A DNA stretch of 34,995 nucleotides, taken from NCBI GenBank assembly GCA_903837135.1, contig CAILTK010000016.1:1-34995 (forward strand). Reading direction: 5' to 3'. The DNA is from an uncultured Caulobacterales bacterium. Lineage in GTDB: Bacteria > Pseudomonadota > Alphaproteobacteria > Caulobacterales > Caulobacteraceae. The first letter of the stretch is position 1, and every line of letters begins with the position of its first letter. The notes under the pieces were generated by a model. The model was not told the origin of the DNA, made no database searches, and saw only the letters and a list, made by a program, of their open reading frames with translations. Position numbers and translations under genes: made by a program. Below, piece by piece: positions 1 to 7,832 of this stretch.

Positions 1-813
1 CACGCCGAGGATCTCGGCGCACACCACAGTGTCCTGGGCGAAGTTCTTGGGCACGCCGCCGCCGACCATGAACAGGCCGGTGACGCCCGCCTCGATCTTG
101 ATGTCGGTCAGCTCGCGGAAGTCGGCCACGGCGTCGATCATCATATAGGGGCGGCCCGCCTTGGCCCGTTCCTTCTGGTGCTTGACCAGGCCGAACCCGG
201 CCGAGGAGTCGACGAAGGCGGGGCAGAAGATCGGCACGCCTTCTTCATAGGCGGTCTGGATCAGGCTACCGGGCTTCTTGGCGTTGCCCTCGCTCAGCCA
301 CTTGCCCATCTCGTAGATGAACTCGCGCGAGGAATAGCCGCGCGGCTCCAGCCGGTTGGCGATCTCGAGGATGGTGTGGTCGCAGGTCTGCAACTCCTCC
401 TCGTCGATATAGGTGTCGTAGATCCGGTCGATGTAGTTGGCGCGCAGCACATTGTCGTCGACCGGACCGGCCGCCTGATAGTGCCGGAAGCCGAGCGCCT
501 CGAAGAAGTCCATGTCGACGATCGAGGCGCCGGTGGCGACCACCGCGTCGATCATGCCGAACTTCACCATGTCGCGGTAGACGTGCATGCAGCCGCCGGC
601 CGAGGTCGATCCGGCCAGGATCAGCCAGGGCGAGCAGGCCTTGTCCTCGATCGCCATGTTCAGGATGTCGGCGGCGCGGGCGGTGTCGCGGCTGGTGAAG
701 CTCATCTTGCGCATGGCGTCGATCACCGGCCGCGCATCGAAGGCGGTGATGTCGACGTGCTCGACGAGCTTGGAGAGGAGTTCGGCCTTGGTGTTCGAAA
801 CGGGAGCGTTCAT
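1..813 (-). CDS. Deoxyhypusine synthase-like protein (SpeY/homospermidine synthase type), 3' end outside window
   Basis: The gene starts at the ATG at 813 and encodes 271 residues before the window ends, so the C-terminus is missing. The sequence has the NAD-binding fold of the deoxyhypusine synthase family: a Gly/Ser-rich AGSTSAGG segment near residue 67, then VVATGASIVDMD near residue 93, and MVGGGVPKNF near the cut end. The catalytic lysine of the family lies beyond the edge and cannot be checked. Bacteria have no eIF5A substrate, and bacterial members are thought to make homospermidine or spermidine from putrescine with NAD. Ornithine decarboxylase lies immediately upstream on the same strand, which fits a polyamine role because it supplies putrescine. 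The family assignment is firm and the exact product is inference. Confidence 0.85.
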   Translation of the reverse strand, partial: MNAPVSNTKAELLSKLVEHVDITAFDARPVIDAMRKMSFTSRDTARAADILNMAIEDKACSPWLILAGSTSAGGCMHVYRDMVKFGMIDAVVATGASIVDMDFFEALGFRHYQAAGPVDDNVLRANYIDRIYDTYIDEEELQTCDHTILEIANRLEPRGYSSREFIYEMGKWLSEGNAKKPGSLIQTAYEEGVPIFCPAFVDSSAGFGLVKHQKERAKAGRPYMMIDAVADFRELTDIKIEAGVTGLFMVGGGVPKNFAQDTVVCAEILGV

Positions 814-895
814 CGCTGGGGTTTCCCTTTGAGGTGAGCGCCCGTCGTTGCGTTCGGGCCGGGCGGGACGGAGCGACCGCGCGGTCGAAAATGGA

Positions 896-981
896 GTCAT
901 TCTCGGGATCGCGTAGCGATACCCGAGAACCCAGCCCCACAGGTCGCGAAGCTGGGTCCTCGGGTCAAGCCCGAGGATGAC
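896..981. repeat. Intergenic palindromic (REP/BIME-like) element with three hairpins
   Basis: The element is bounded by GTCAT (896-900) and ATGAC (977-981). Inside are three consecutive stems: TTCTCGGG/CCCGAGAA (900-907 with 922-929, plus an inner TCGC/GCGA stem), CCCAGC/GCTGGG (930-935 with 951-956) and TCCTCGGG/CCCGAGGA (957-964 with 970-977). The outer arms also match each other as inverted repeats (11 of 12 bases), so the whole element could refold as one long hairpin. It lies between the decarboxylase and the deoxyhypusine-synthase-like gene, where it could attenuate or stabilise the transcript. It resembles dispersed palindromes common in Caulobacterales, but copy number cannot be seen here. 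Confidence 0.6.
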
Positions 982-1001
982 GATGTTTTTGTGTCAGTGG
1001 C

Positions 1002-2258
1002 CTACCGCCGCCGGCGCCGCTGACCGGCCTTGCCCTTGGGACGGGAGAAGCGGACCACCTTGCGGGCTTCCTCTTCCTCGACCTTCGGCAGCGGAATCAT
1101 CCGCTTGGCGAGGCCGAACATCGAGGCCATGGGGGCGTCGGTCACCTCCACCGTCTCGGTGTCGCCATAGCCGTTGAAGCGGGTGTTCATGGCCACGCCA
1201 TAGGCGCCGATCATGCCGATCTCGATATAGTCGCCCTCGTTCACGTCCTCGGGTAGCCAGAACGGTCCCGGCAGGTGATCGATCGAGTCGCAGGTCGGAC
1301 CGTAGAAGCGGAACGGCTTCATCTCGGACGAGGCCTCGCCGTCGCGGACGATCTTGACCGGGAACGGCCACTTCACATGCGCGGCGTCGAACAGCGAGCC
1401 ATAGGCGCCGTCGTTCAGATAGAGGGCGTCGCCCTTCTTCAGCTCGACCTTGCACAGGATGGAGGTGGATTCCGCCACCAGCGCCCGGCCGGGCTCGCAC
1501 CACAGCTCGGTGGTCTCGTGCACCATCATCTCGGCGAAGCCGCGATGGATGGAGTCGACGTAGTCCGACATGTCCGGCGGCACCATGCCGGGATAGACCG
1601 ACGGGAAGCCGCCGCCCACGTCGACGATGTCGGCGAACACGCCGGCGCGGACCAGGGCGCGCGAGGCCTGGGCCATGGCCGCCTGATAGGCGGTCGGGCG
1701 CATGCACTGGCTGCCGACGTGGAAGGAGACGCCCATCAGGCCCGAGGTGGCGCGGCGCGCGGCCATCAGCAGGGCCGGGGCCTGGTCGAGGGCGACGCCG
1801 AACTTGCCGCCGAGCGCGTACTGGGCGCCCTCCACGTTCACCGCCAGGCGCACGATCAGGTCGAGATCGTCGGCGCCGTCGGTGGCGTCGAGGATCTTCG
1901 ACAGCTCCTCATGCGTGTCGAGCGCGAAGGTGCGGACGCCGAACGCGTGATAGGCGCGCGCGATCGCCACCCGGCTCTTCACCGGGTGCATGAACGCCAT
2001 CTTGGCGCCGGGCGCGGCCGACGCCACCAGTTCGATCTCGGGCAAGGACGCCACGTCGAACCGGCGCACGCCGGAGTCCCACAACGTCCTGATCACCCAA
2101 GGCGAAGGGTTCGCCTTGACCGCGTACAGCACGTCGCCGTTGAAGTTCTTCTGGAACCAGGTGGCCGCTACGGCGACGGCGCCAGGTCGCACGAGGGCGA
2201 CAGGACGCTCGACGGACCGCTCACGGACCAGGTCCAGGGGAGACTGGTACGTGTCCAA
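1002..2258 (-). CDS. Ornithine decarboxylase (PLP-dependent, fold type III)
   Basis: The 418-residue protein is a group IV (alanine-racemase fold) decarboxylase that converts ornithine, possibly also lysine, to putrescine. Visible motifs are the PLP lysine in YAVKANP (K48), HVGS (about 180), the phosphate-binding GGGFPS (215-220), EPGR (255-258) and the active-site cysteine in YGPTCDS (C323). I chose the TTG at 2258 as start. The family N-terminus begins just before TYQSPLDL, AGGGGG lies about nine bases upstream, and there is no ATG or GTG nearby in frame. The open frame continues far upstream on this strand, but that part is a shadow of the phnC gene. The C-terminus ends in a run of arginines. 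It is followed by a deoxyhypusine-synthase-like gene that would use its putrescine. Confidence 0.9.
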   Translation of the reverse strand: MDTYQSPLDLVRERSVERPVALVRPGAVAVAATWFQKNFNGDVLYAVKANPSPWVIRTLWDSGVRRFDVASLPEIELVASAAPGAKMAFMHPVKSRVAIARAYHAFGVRTFALDTHEELSKILDATDGADDLDLIVRLAVNVEGAQYALGGKFGVALDQAPALLMAARRATSGLMGVSFHVGSQCMRPTAYQAAMAQASRALVRAGVFADIVDVGGGFPSVYPGMVPPDMSDYVDSIHRGFAEMMVHETTELWCEPGRALVAESTSILCKVELKKGDALYLNDGAYGSLFDAAHVKWPFPVKIVRDGEASSEMKPFRFYGPTCDSIDHLPGPFWLPEDVNEGDYIEIGMIGAYGVAMNTRFNGYGDTETVEVTDAPMASMFGLAKRMIPLPKVEEEEARKVVRFSRPKGKAGQRRRRR

Positions 2259-2298
2259 TTCACGTAACCCCCTGCAAAATTGTTGACCCAGGCCGGCG

Positions 2299-2367
2299 TT
2301 AGCAGCACCCGCCTCCCGATGGTCTGGGAGGCGGGCGGAACTCGGGTCCGCCGGAACGCAGCGACAT
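2299..2367 (-). other. Candidate upstream ORF in the ornithine decarboxylase leader
   Basis: An ATG at 2367 opens a 22-codon reading frame ending in TAA at 2299-2301, 41 bases before the decarboxylase TTG start. Arginines fall at positions 4, 11 and 15, followed by three glycines and two cysteines. Codons 12-20 form the hairpin at 2308-2335. A G-rich stretch lies about 11 bases upstream of the ATG. Leader peptides that sense ornithine control speF in enterobacteria, and a structured speF RNA motif is described upstream of alphaproteobacterial decarboxylase genes. Whether this leader belongs to either type is untested, and it could be chance. Confidence 0.3.
2308..2335 (-). promoter_or_regulatory. 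Leader hairpin upstream of ornithine decarboxylase
   Basis: CCCGCCTCCC (2308-2317) pairs perfectly with GGGAGGCGGG (2326-2335) across an eight-base loop. The stem lies about 50 bases upstream of the decarboxylase start in the transcribed leader and inside the candidate upstream ORF. There is no U-tract, so it is more likely a translational or ribosome-stalling element than a simple terminator. The role is inference. Confidence 0.45.
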
Positions 2368-2582
2368 AAGGACTGCGTCCCCCCATGTAAAGCGGGAGTT
2401 GGGTTAAATTTTCCACAGGCTGGCCCTTGCCCCGTATGGGCCCCTACGCATTCGCCCGTAGCGGCCGAAATCGGGCGCCGGGCCCCGACAAGCGTGGCGG
2501 ACGGCTTCCGTGGGCCCCGCCGATCGCGTAAGAGACGTCCGCGTACGCCCGAGGGGGCGCCGGGGGAACGGGTTCCGACAGC

Positions 2583-3386
2583 ATGGCCGCCGCGCTCGCC
2601 TTTCTCGCCGAGCATGTCTCCAAGACCTACGGCGAACGCCGGGCGCTGGACGCCGTCGACCTGAAGGTGGCGCGCGGAGAGATGGTGGCCCTGATCGGGC
2701 CGTCGGGGTCGGGCAAGTCCACCCTGCTGCGCACGCTCACCGGCCTCGTGCAGATCGACAAGGGCGGCCGGATCGAGACCGCCGGCCTGACTATCCAGGC
2801 CGACGGCCGGCTCACCGACAAGGTGCGCCAGGCGCGGGCGCGCACGGGCTTCATCTTCCAGCAGTTCAACCTGGTCGGCCGGCTCAGCCTGTTCTCCAAC
2901 GTCATGGTCGGGGCCCTGGCCCGGGTGGCCGGCTGGCGCGGGGCCCTGGGGCTCTGGCCGACGGCGGACAAGCGCCGCGCCATGGAGGCGCTTCAGCGCG
3001 TCGGCGTCGCCGACTACGCCGCCCAGCGGGCCAACACCTTGTCGGGCGGCCAGCAGCAGCGCGGCGCCATCGCCCGCACCCTGGTCCAGGGCGCGGAGAG
3101 CATCCTCGCCGACGAGCCGGTGGCCTCGCTCGATCCCGTCTCGGCCCGGCGGGTGATGGCCACCCTGTGCGAGCTCAACGAGAAGGACGGGCTGACCGTC
3201 ATCATCACCCTCCACCACGTGGAGTACGCCATCCGCTACTGCCGGCGCATCGTGGCGCTGAAGGCCGGGCGGATCATCTACGACGGGCCGCCGTCGGGCC
3301 TGTCGCGGCCGATGCTGGTCGACATCTACGGGCCGGAGATCGAGGATGTGCTCGGCCCCGACGCACCGGTGGAGCTGCGCCAATGA
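2583..3386 (+). CDS. phnC: Phosphonate ABC transporter ATP-binding protein PhnC
   Basis: The 267-residue protein is a cytoplasmic ABC ATPase of the phosphonate/phosphite import family. It carries Walker [10 protein letters not shown] (39-47), a Q-loop in FQQFN (about 92-96), the ABC signature LSGGQQQR (153-160), Walker B ILADEP (174-179) and an H-loop histidine in TLHHVEYA. The length is normal for PhnC. The stop codon overlaps the next start (ATGA), so translation is coupled to the fused binding protein/permease. No C-P lyase or phosphonatase gene is in view, so the substrate (phosphonate, phosphite or phosphate) is not settled by context. Confidence 0.9.
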   Translation: MAAALAFLAEHVSKTYGERRALDAVDLKVARGEMVALIGPSGSGKSTLLRTLTGLVQIDKGGRIETAGLTIQADGRLTDKVRQARARTGFIFQQFNLVGRLSLFSNVMVGALARVAGWRGALGLWPTADKRRAMEALQRVGVADYAAQRANTLSGGQQQRGAIARTLVQGAESILADEPVASLDPVSARRVMATLCELNEKDGLTVIITLHHVEYAIRYCRRIVALKAGRIIYDGPPSGLSRPMLVDIYGPEIEDVLGPDAPVELRQ

Positions 3387-5221
3387 GGGGGCTCGCGCTC
3401 CGCCTGGCCGCCCTGGTCGGCGTCCTTTTCCTGGCCGGGACGGCCGCCGCCGCGCCGGCCGCCGCCCCCGCGCCCGACAGCCAGACCATCAACTTCTCGA
3501 TCCTGTCGGCCGAAGATCAGCAGTCGATGTCGAGCTACTGGCAGCCGCTGATCGACGATCTGCAGGCCCAGACCGGGCTGAAGGTGAAGGCCTTCTACTC
3601 GTCGAACTACACCACCCTCATCCAGGCCATGGCCTTCAACCAGACGCAGGTGGGCTGGTTCTCGGCCGAGCCGGCGGTCGAGGCGATCAAGCGGTCCGAC
3701 GCCGAGGTGTTCGCCCGCACCATCGATGACGCCGGCCACGGCACCTATAACTCGGTGATCCTGGTCCGGAAGGGCTCGGGGCTGACCCTCGACAAGCTAC
3801 TGAAGTGCGACCACACCCTGTCGTTCGGCCTCGGCGATCCGACCTCCACCTCCGGCACTCTGGCGCCCAAGGTCTTCCTGTTCGGACCGCGCCATATCGA
3901 TCCGAACACCTGCTTCAAGCAGGTCCGCTCCGCCAGCCACCAGAACAACATGCTGTCGGTGTCGAGCGGCCTGGTGGACGCCGCCACCAACAACTCGGTG
4001 GGGCTCTCCTACTATCGCTCCGGCTCACCGGAGGTGAAGGCGGCCGTCGACCAGACCCAGGTGATCTGGACCTCGCCCGATCTGCCCGAGGCCTCGATCC
4101 TCTATCGCAAGGACCTGCCCGACGGCGTGAAGGTCAAGCTCAAGGCCTTCTTCACCTCGTACGGCACGGCCGCCGGACCCGAGGGCGACCGGCAGCGCGG
4201 CATCCTCAAACACCTGAAGTACTCCGCCTTCGCGCCGGCCGATAACAGCTATCTGGGCCCCATCGTCCAGATGCAGAACTACGTCGCCGCGCAGACGCCG
4301 GTCAGCGGCAGGGCGCCGACCATGCTCGAGCGCTGGGACGCCTATTTCGGCGGTCTGAAGTCCGGCAAGCACTGGGAGGCCTGGGTGTTCCTGGTGCTCA
4401 TCGGCGCCGTCCTGGTCGCCCTGTTCGCCCCGCGCGACGCCAGCAATCCCGTCGCCGCGACCCCCGGACGGCGGGCGACCAACGTGCTGGTCTGGGGCGG
4501 GGTGCTGTTTCTCCTGCTGATCTCGTTCGGCCCGGTGGAGATGTGGAAGGCGAGCCTGATCGTCACCAACTCCGCCAACACCCAGCGGCTGACCCAGTCC
4601 TTCCTGCATCCGGATTTCACCCTCTGGCAGGACTATGTCGCGGCCATGTGGCTGACGGTGCAGATCGCCCTCTGGGGCACCTTCCTGGCCATCCTCATCG
4701 CCGTCCCGCTGGGCCTTCTGGCCTCGCATAACGTCTCGCCGCCCTGGGTGCAGCAGCCGGTGCGCCGCCTGCTCGACGTGCTGCGCGCCGTGCCGGACCT
4801 GGTGGTGGCCACCCTGTTCCTGGTCGCGGTCGGGCTCGGACCGTTCGCCGGCGTGATCGCCATCGCCATCAATACCGGCGGCGTGCTGGCCAAGCTGTTC
4901 TCCGAGGCGGTGGAATCGATCGACCCGCAGCCGGTGGAGGGGATCAAGGCCGTCGGCGGCTCGCGCCTGCATGAGGTGATCTGGGGCGTGCTGCCGCAGG
5001 TGGCGCCCCTGTGGACCTCCTACGCCCTCTATCGTTTCGAATCGAACGCCCGGTCGGCGACGGTGCTGGGGCTGATCGGCGCCGGCGGCATCGGCCAGCT
5101 GCTGTTCGACAGCCTGAACGCCTTCAAGTACGGCCAGACGGCGGTGATCGTGCTGGTGATCGTCATCGCGGTCAGTCTGATCGACCTGCTGTCGCAGACG
5201 CTGCGCACGCGCCTGCTCTAG
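3383..5221 (+). CDS. Fused phosphonate-binding protein and permease (PhnD-PhnE)
   Basis: One uninterrupted frame of 612 residues joins two parts that are normally separate genes. Residues 1-24 are a signal or anchor helix. Residues about 35-315 are a PhnD-type periplasmic binding domain, with the family GDPTSTSG motif at 151-158 and the HGTYNSV segment near 119-125. A membrane helix at about 331-349 returns the chain to the cytoplasm, followed by an arginine-containing loop (351-364). A further helix (367-382) and a MetI-type permease domain (about 420-610) follow. The permease has the coupling loop [19 protein letters not shown]. The hydrophobic linker gives a sensible topology, which argues against a simple sequencing error that removed a stop. 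An internal ATG near 4321 could give separate permease. It overlaps phnC by the ATGA junction. Confidence 0.85.
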   Translation: MRGLALRLAALVGVLFLAGTAAAAPAAAPAPDSQTINFSILSAEDQQSMSSYWQPLIDDLQAQTGLKVKAFYSSNYTTLIQAMAFNQTQVGWFSAEPAVEAIKRSDAEVFARTIDDAGHGTYNSVILVRKGSGLTLDKLLKCDHTLSFGLGDPTSTSGTLAPKVFLFGPRHIDPNTCFKQVRSASHQNNMLSVSSGLVDAATNNSVGLSYYRSGSPEVKAAVDQTQVIWTSPDLPEASILYRKDLPDGVKVKLKAFFTSYGTAAGPEGDRQRGILKHLKYSAFAPADNSYLGPIVQMQNYVAAQTPVSGRAPTMLERWDAYFGGLKSGKHWEAWVFLVLIGAVLVALFAPRDASNPVAATPGRRATNVLVWGGVLFLLLISFGPVEMWKASLIVTNSANTQRLTQSFLHPDFTLWQDYVAAMWLTVQIALWGTFLAILIAVPLGLLASHNVSPPWVQQPVRRLLDVLRAVPDLVVATLFLVAVGLGPFAGVIAIAINTGGVLAKLFSEAVESIDPQPVEGIKAVGGSRLHEVIWGVLPQVAPLWTSYALYRFESNARSATVLGLIGAGGIGQLLFDSLNAFKYGQTAVIVLVIVIAVSLIDLLSQTLRTRLL

Positions 5222-5226
5222 CCACC

Positions 5227-5913
5227 ATGGCGGTCGCTGCGCATCCGCTCGATCGGCCGGTCTGGTCGGCCCTGTCCACGCGCTGGAAGCCGCTGTCGCT
5301 CGGCGACGACGCCGCCCGCCGGCTCGCGCCTGAATATGGCCCCTTCGCCGCCTCGGCCGACACCTTTCCGGAAAGTCTCGCCGCCCTGGCGGCCCTGGCT
5401 CCGGCCGAGGGGGTGCTCGTCCGGCTCGAGGCCGAAACGCAGCCGGTGCCGCCGGGCCTGGCCGTCGCCTTCGCAGCGGACGCGGTGCAGATGATCTGCG
5501 ACGCGGTGACGCCCGGCGAGCCCGATTTCGCCTTCGCGCCGCTGACCGACGCCGACGCGCCGGAGATGCTGGCCCTGGCCCTCCTCACCAAGCCGGGGCC
5601 GTTCGCCGAGCGCACCAACCGGCTCGGCGGCTTCATCGGCGTCCGGATCGGCGGCCGACTCGCGGCCATGGCGGGCGAGCGGATGAAACCCGCCGGCTTC
5701 ACCGAGGTGTCGGGGGTCTGCACCCACCCCGACGTGCGCGGCCGCGGCTACGCCGCCGGCCTGATGCGGGTGGTGGCGCGCAGGATCCTGGAGCGGGGCG
5801 AGATGCCCTTCCTGCACGCTTACGCCGACAACGCCGGCGCGATCGCCCTCTACGAAAGTCTCGGGTTTCGCATCCGCCGCCCCATCCACGTGACCATGTT
5901 GGCCCGCGCCTAG
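5227..5913 (+). CDS. GNAT family N-acetyltransferase
   Basis: The 228-residue protein has a C-terminal GNAT domain with the acetyl-CoA motif VCTHPDVRGRGYAAGLM near residue 160 and the family's YADNAGAIALYESLGF ending. The N-terminal half is a less conserved extension, as in FR47-like members. The ATG at 5227 is five bases after the permease stop, so it is probably co-transcribed with the transporter. PhnO, which acetylates aminoalkylphosphonates, is also a GNAT enzyme but much shorter. A similar role here would be speculation. Confidence 0.75.
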   Translation: MAVAAHPLDRPVWSALSTRWKPLSLGDDAARRLAPEYGPFAASADTFPESLAALAALAPAEGVLVRLEAETQPVPPGLAVAFAADAVQMICDAVTPGEPDFAFAPLTDADAPEMLALALLTKPGPFAERTNRLGGFIGVRIGGRLAAMAGERMKPAGFTEVSGVCTHPDVRGRGYAAGLMRVVARRILERGEMPFLHAYADNAGAIALYESLGFRIRRPIHVTMLARA

Positions 5914-6164
5914 CCCAAGCCGCGCGCGCCGCTGGCCTGGCGGCGCATCGTCCGACCGTCGACCCACCGAATGTTAAATGTTTTTCATGGTCAAATTTTT
6001 GATCCATTGTTTGGCTTTACCGAAATGTGGCAATATCGGCGAGAATTCGCCCATCAAACATTGTGAATGTTATGTAACCGTGAAATTTTGTTTATCCTCC
6101 ATTTGAAGGATGTCGATGTTTTACTCTGGGTATAGGTAGGCGGAACCTGCAACGGAGGTTTCCC
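5914..6164. promoter_or_regulatory. AT-rich leader with repeated AATGTT hexamers upstream of the UrcA gene
   Basis: This 251-base region is strikingly AT-rich compared with its surroundings. AATGTT occurs at 5970-5975, 5977-5982 and 6066-6071 and in inverted form (AACATT) at 6057-6062. The last two form a palindrome with a three-base centre (6057-6071). The layout suggests operator sites or a nucleoid-protein binding region controlling the following gene. No promoter could be assigned firmly. Confidence 0.4.
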
Positions 6165-6521
6165 ATGCGACTTCAATCCTTAATGATCCTGGCGACGACG
6201 TGCTCCCTCGGCGCGGTCGCTACCGCCCAGGCCGAGACGTTCGGGCGCGAACAGACGCAGGTGGTCGTGTCCGCCAAGGGCGTCGACTTCCGCGATCCGG
6301 ACGCGGTGGCCTCGTTCGACGAACGGCTGCGCCAGGCGGCGATCCGCGCGTGCGACAGCCAGCAACCCCGGGTGCTGGCGGTGAGGGCGGCCGACCGGCA
6401 GTGCGCCCGCGAAAGCTGGGAAGCGGCGGTGAGGCAGGTCGATCGGCCCCTGCTCAGCCAGTTGCATGGTCGGAAGATCGAAATGGCCGCCAGCCATGCA
6501 TCCATCCCGCACGGCGAATAG
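6165..6521 (+). CDS. UrcA family protein (secreted)
   Basis: The protein has 118 residues with a signal peptide ending at AQA (about residue 23). The mature part matches the UrcA family pattern: a VVVSAKGVDFRDPDAVASF segment, then two cysteines spaced as in RACDSQ...RQCARESW, probably forming a disulfide. The ATG at 6165 is preceded by ACGGAGG with good spacing. UrcA proteins are common in alphaproteobacteria and their function is unknown. The gene stands alone behind an unusual AT-rich leader. Confidence 0.8.
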   Translation: MRLQSLMILATTCSLGAVATAQAETFGREQTQVVVSAKGVDFRDPDAVASFDERLRQAAIRACDSQQPRVLAVRAADRQCARESWEAAVRQVDRPLLSQLHGRKIEMAASHASIPHGE

Positions 6522-6620
6522 GTCGTTCTCCATCGGCGTCGCACTCAGGTCCGCCCGCGCGGGACGCATCGTCGTCGCGCGGCGGGCCTCCCCACCCTTT
6601 CCGCCCCATGGCTCAGACGG

Positions 6621-7241
6621 ATGACGTGGCTGACCTCGACCCATGAGGAGCCCTCGGCCCCGCGCGACGACGGGGCGTCCGACTGGGCCGCGGACCTCGT
6701 GGCCAGCCTGGGCGGGGACGCCGTGTTGGTCGTCGACGCCGGGGGACGGCTGGTCTACGGCAACGCGAGAGCGAAGGACTACCTGGCGGCCGCAGTCTTC
6801 GTCGGCCTGGCGGACAAGGATCACGTCCGGTTTCCGGACCATCTCCTGCACGAGTCCTTTCAGAGGGCTTTGGGCCTGGTTTCGGCGGGGTCGCAGGCTG
6901 CGGCGCTGTTCGCTCCGGACGCCGAGGGCGGCCCGGCCTGGATGATATCCGTCGGCGCCGGCCAACCACGCCGAAACCGGCTGTTCGTTCTGCGGATCCG
7001 CAACCTCGCCGAAGTGTGCGCCGCCAAGGTTCAATATGCGGTCGCCTGCTTCGGGCTCACCCCCGCCGAGTCCCGCGTCCTGCACGGAACCCTGAACGGT
7101 CTGACGCCGGCGACCTGCGCGCAAAGCACGGGCCTGAAGATCTCGACCGTCAGGACCCATCTGGCGGCGCTGTTCGCCAAGACCCAGACCAGCGGTCAGG
7201 CTCAGCTGGTCGTCAAGGTGATGAGCCTTCCGGAGCTCTGA
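6621..7241 (+). CDS. LuxR-type regulator with N-terminal PAS-like domain
   Basis: The 206-residue protein combines an N-terminal PAS-like region (about 25-125, with VLVVDAGGRLVYGNARAKDYL) and a C-terminal LuxR-type helix-turn-helix (about 140-205). The latter is recognisable in LTPAESRVLHGTLNGLTP and STVRTHLAALFAKTQTSGQAQLV. It lacks the quorum-sensing autoinducer domain. It probably senses a small ligand or partner and binds DNA. The ATG lies about 100 bases after the UrcA gene. It converges with the downstream GNAT gene and shares a hairpin terminator. The target is unknown. Confidence 0.75.
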   Translation: MTWLTSTHEEPSAPRDDGASDWAADLVASLGGDAVLVVDAGGRLVYGNARAKDYLAAAVFVGLADKDHVRFPDHLLHESFQRALGLVSAGSQAAALFAPDAEGGPAWMISVGAGQPRRNRLFVLRIRNLAEVCAAKVQYAVACFGLTPAESRVLHGTLNGLTPATCAQSTGLKISTVRTHLAALFAKTQTSGQAQLVVKVMSLPEL

Positions 7242-7250
7242 TCCGGAAGG
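7226..7250. terminator. Bidirectional hairpin terminator between convergent genes
   Basis: CCTTCCGG (7226-7233) pairs perfectly with CCGGAAGG (7243-7250). The stop codon of the LuxR-type gene lies in the loop and the convergent GNAT gene ends at 7254. There is no strong U-tract, so efficiency is uncertain. Confidence 0.45.
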
Positions 7251-7253
7251 TCG

Positions 7254-7820
7254 TTACCGAGCGGCTTTCGCCGTTTCGTCCTGGCCAGGGGCGCCTCGAA
7301 GCCGCTCCAGCCGCGATCCGGACCAGGCGTAGCGGATCGCCGGCGCCTCGTCCCCGCCCGGGTTGTCCTGCGGGGCGCGCTCTACCGCCCGGCCGCCCAT
7401 CCGGTCGTAGAAGGCGATGGCGGGCGCATTGACTTGGTAGACCCAGAGGTGAAGGCCCCGACCGGGGCGGTTGTGAGCGACCCAGTCGGCGGCCGACCTC
7501 AGCAGGCGCGCGCCGAGGCCCCGGCCTTTGGCGGCGGGAAGCACGTGCAGATTGTCCACCAGCGCGCCCCACGTCCGATCCTCGTCCAGGAAGGTGCAGA
7601 CGAACCCCGCCGGCTGGTCGTCGAGCAGGCCGATGACGGCGCGCATCGCGGGATTGGGGGCGCCGAACCGCTCGGTCCAGGTTCGCCGCCGATCGGCTTC
7701 GATTCCGCTCGCCAGAAAGTCCTCGCTGAGGATGGCGCGGTAAGCCGTCCGCCAGCTTTCGGTGTGCAGGGCGGCGATCATCGTCGCATCGTCCGCGGTC
7801 GCCTGGCGCAGCTCGATCAT
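7254..7820 (-). CDS. GNAT family N-acetyltransferase
   Basis: The 188-residue protein is a single-domain GNAT enzyme. The acetyl-CoA binding motif reads VLPAAKGRGLGARLL at about residues 93-107 and the family C-terminal motif reads VNAPAIAFYDRMGG. The N-terminus, IELRQATADDATMIAALH, is typical and supports the ATG at 7820. It follows the glycosyltransferase gene by 12 bases on the same strand, so it is likely the last gene of that operon. The substrate is unknown. Confidence 0.8.
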   Translation of the reverse strand: MIELRQATADDATMIAALHTESWRTAYRAILSEDFLASGIEADRRRTWTERFGAPNPAMRAVIGLLDDQPAGFVCTFLDEDRTWGALVDNLHVLPAAKGRGLGARLLRSAADWVAHNRPGRGLHLWVYQVNAPAIAFYDRMGGRAVERAPQDNPGGDEAPAIRYAWSGSRLERLRGAPGQDETAKAAR

Positions 7821-7832
7821 CCGCTCGAGGTC

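Larger units (their letters stand above)
2259..2582. other. Divergent intergenic region between the decarboxylase and phnC
   Basis: This 324-base stretch separates two divergent genes. On the minus strand it holds the decarboxylase leader: a 22-codon candidate upstream ORF and a strong hairpin. Its most AT-rich part (about 2400-2415) is the likeliest place for a promoter, but I find no convincing -35/-10 pair. On the phnC side it is GC-rich with a short inverted repeat (GGAACGGGTTCC, near 2566-2577). I see no convincing Pho box. Confidence 0.4.

Noticed and set aside
2168-2416. An 82-codon minus-strand frame over the decarboxylase leader
   Set aside because: It overlaps the decarboxylase start in another frame and shows no family features or good ribosome site.
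2259-3383. N-terminal extension of the ornithine decarboxylase frame to 3383
   Set aside because: It is antisense to phnC, has no family similarity, and the known decarboxylase N-terminus begins at the TTG at 2258.
3383-5221. Treating PhnD and PhnE as two genes with a missed stop
   Set aside because: No stop or frame change is seen between them, and the linker carries a membrane helix that gives a sensible topology. An internal start remains possible.
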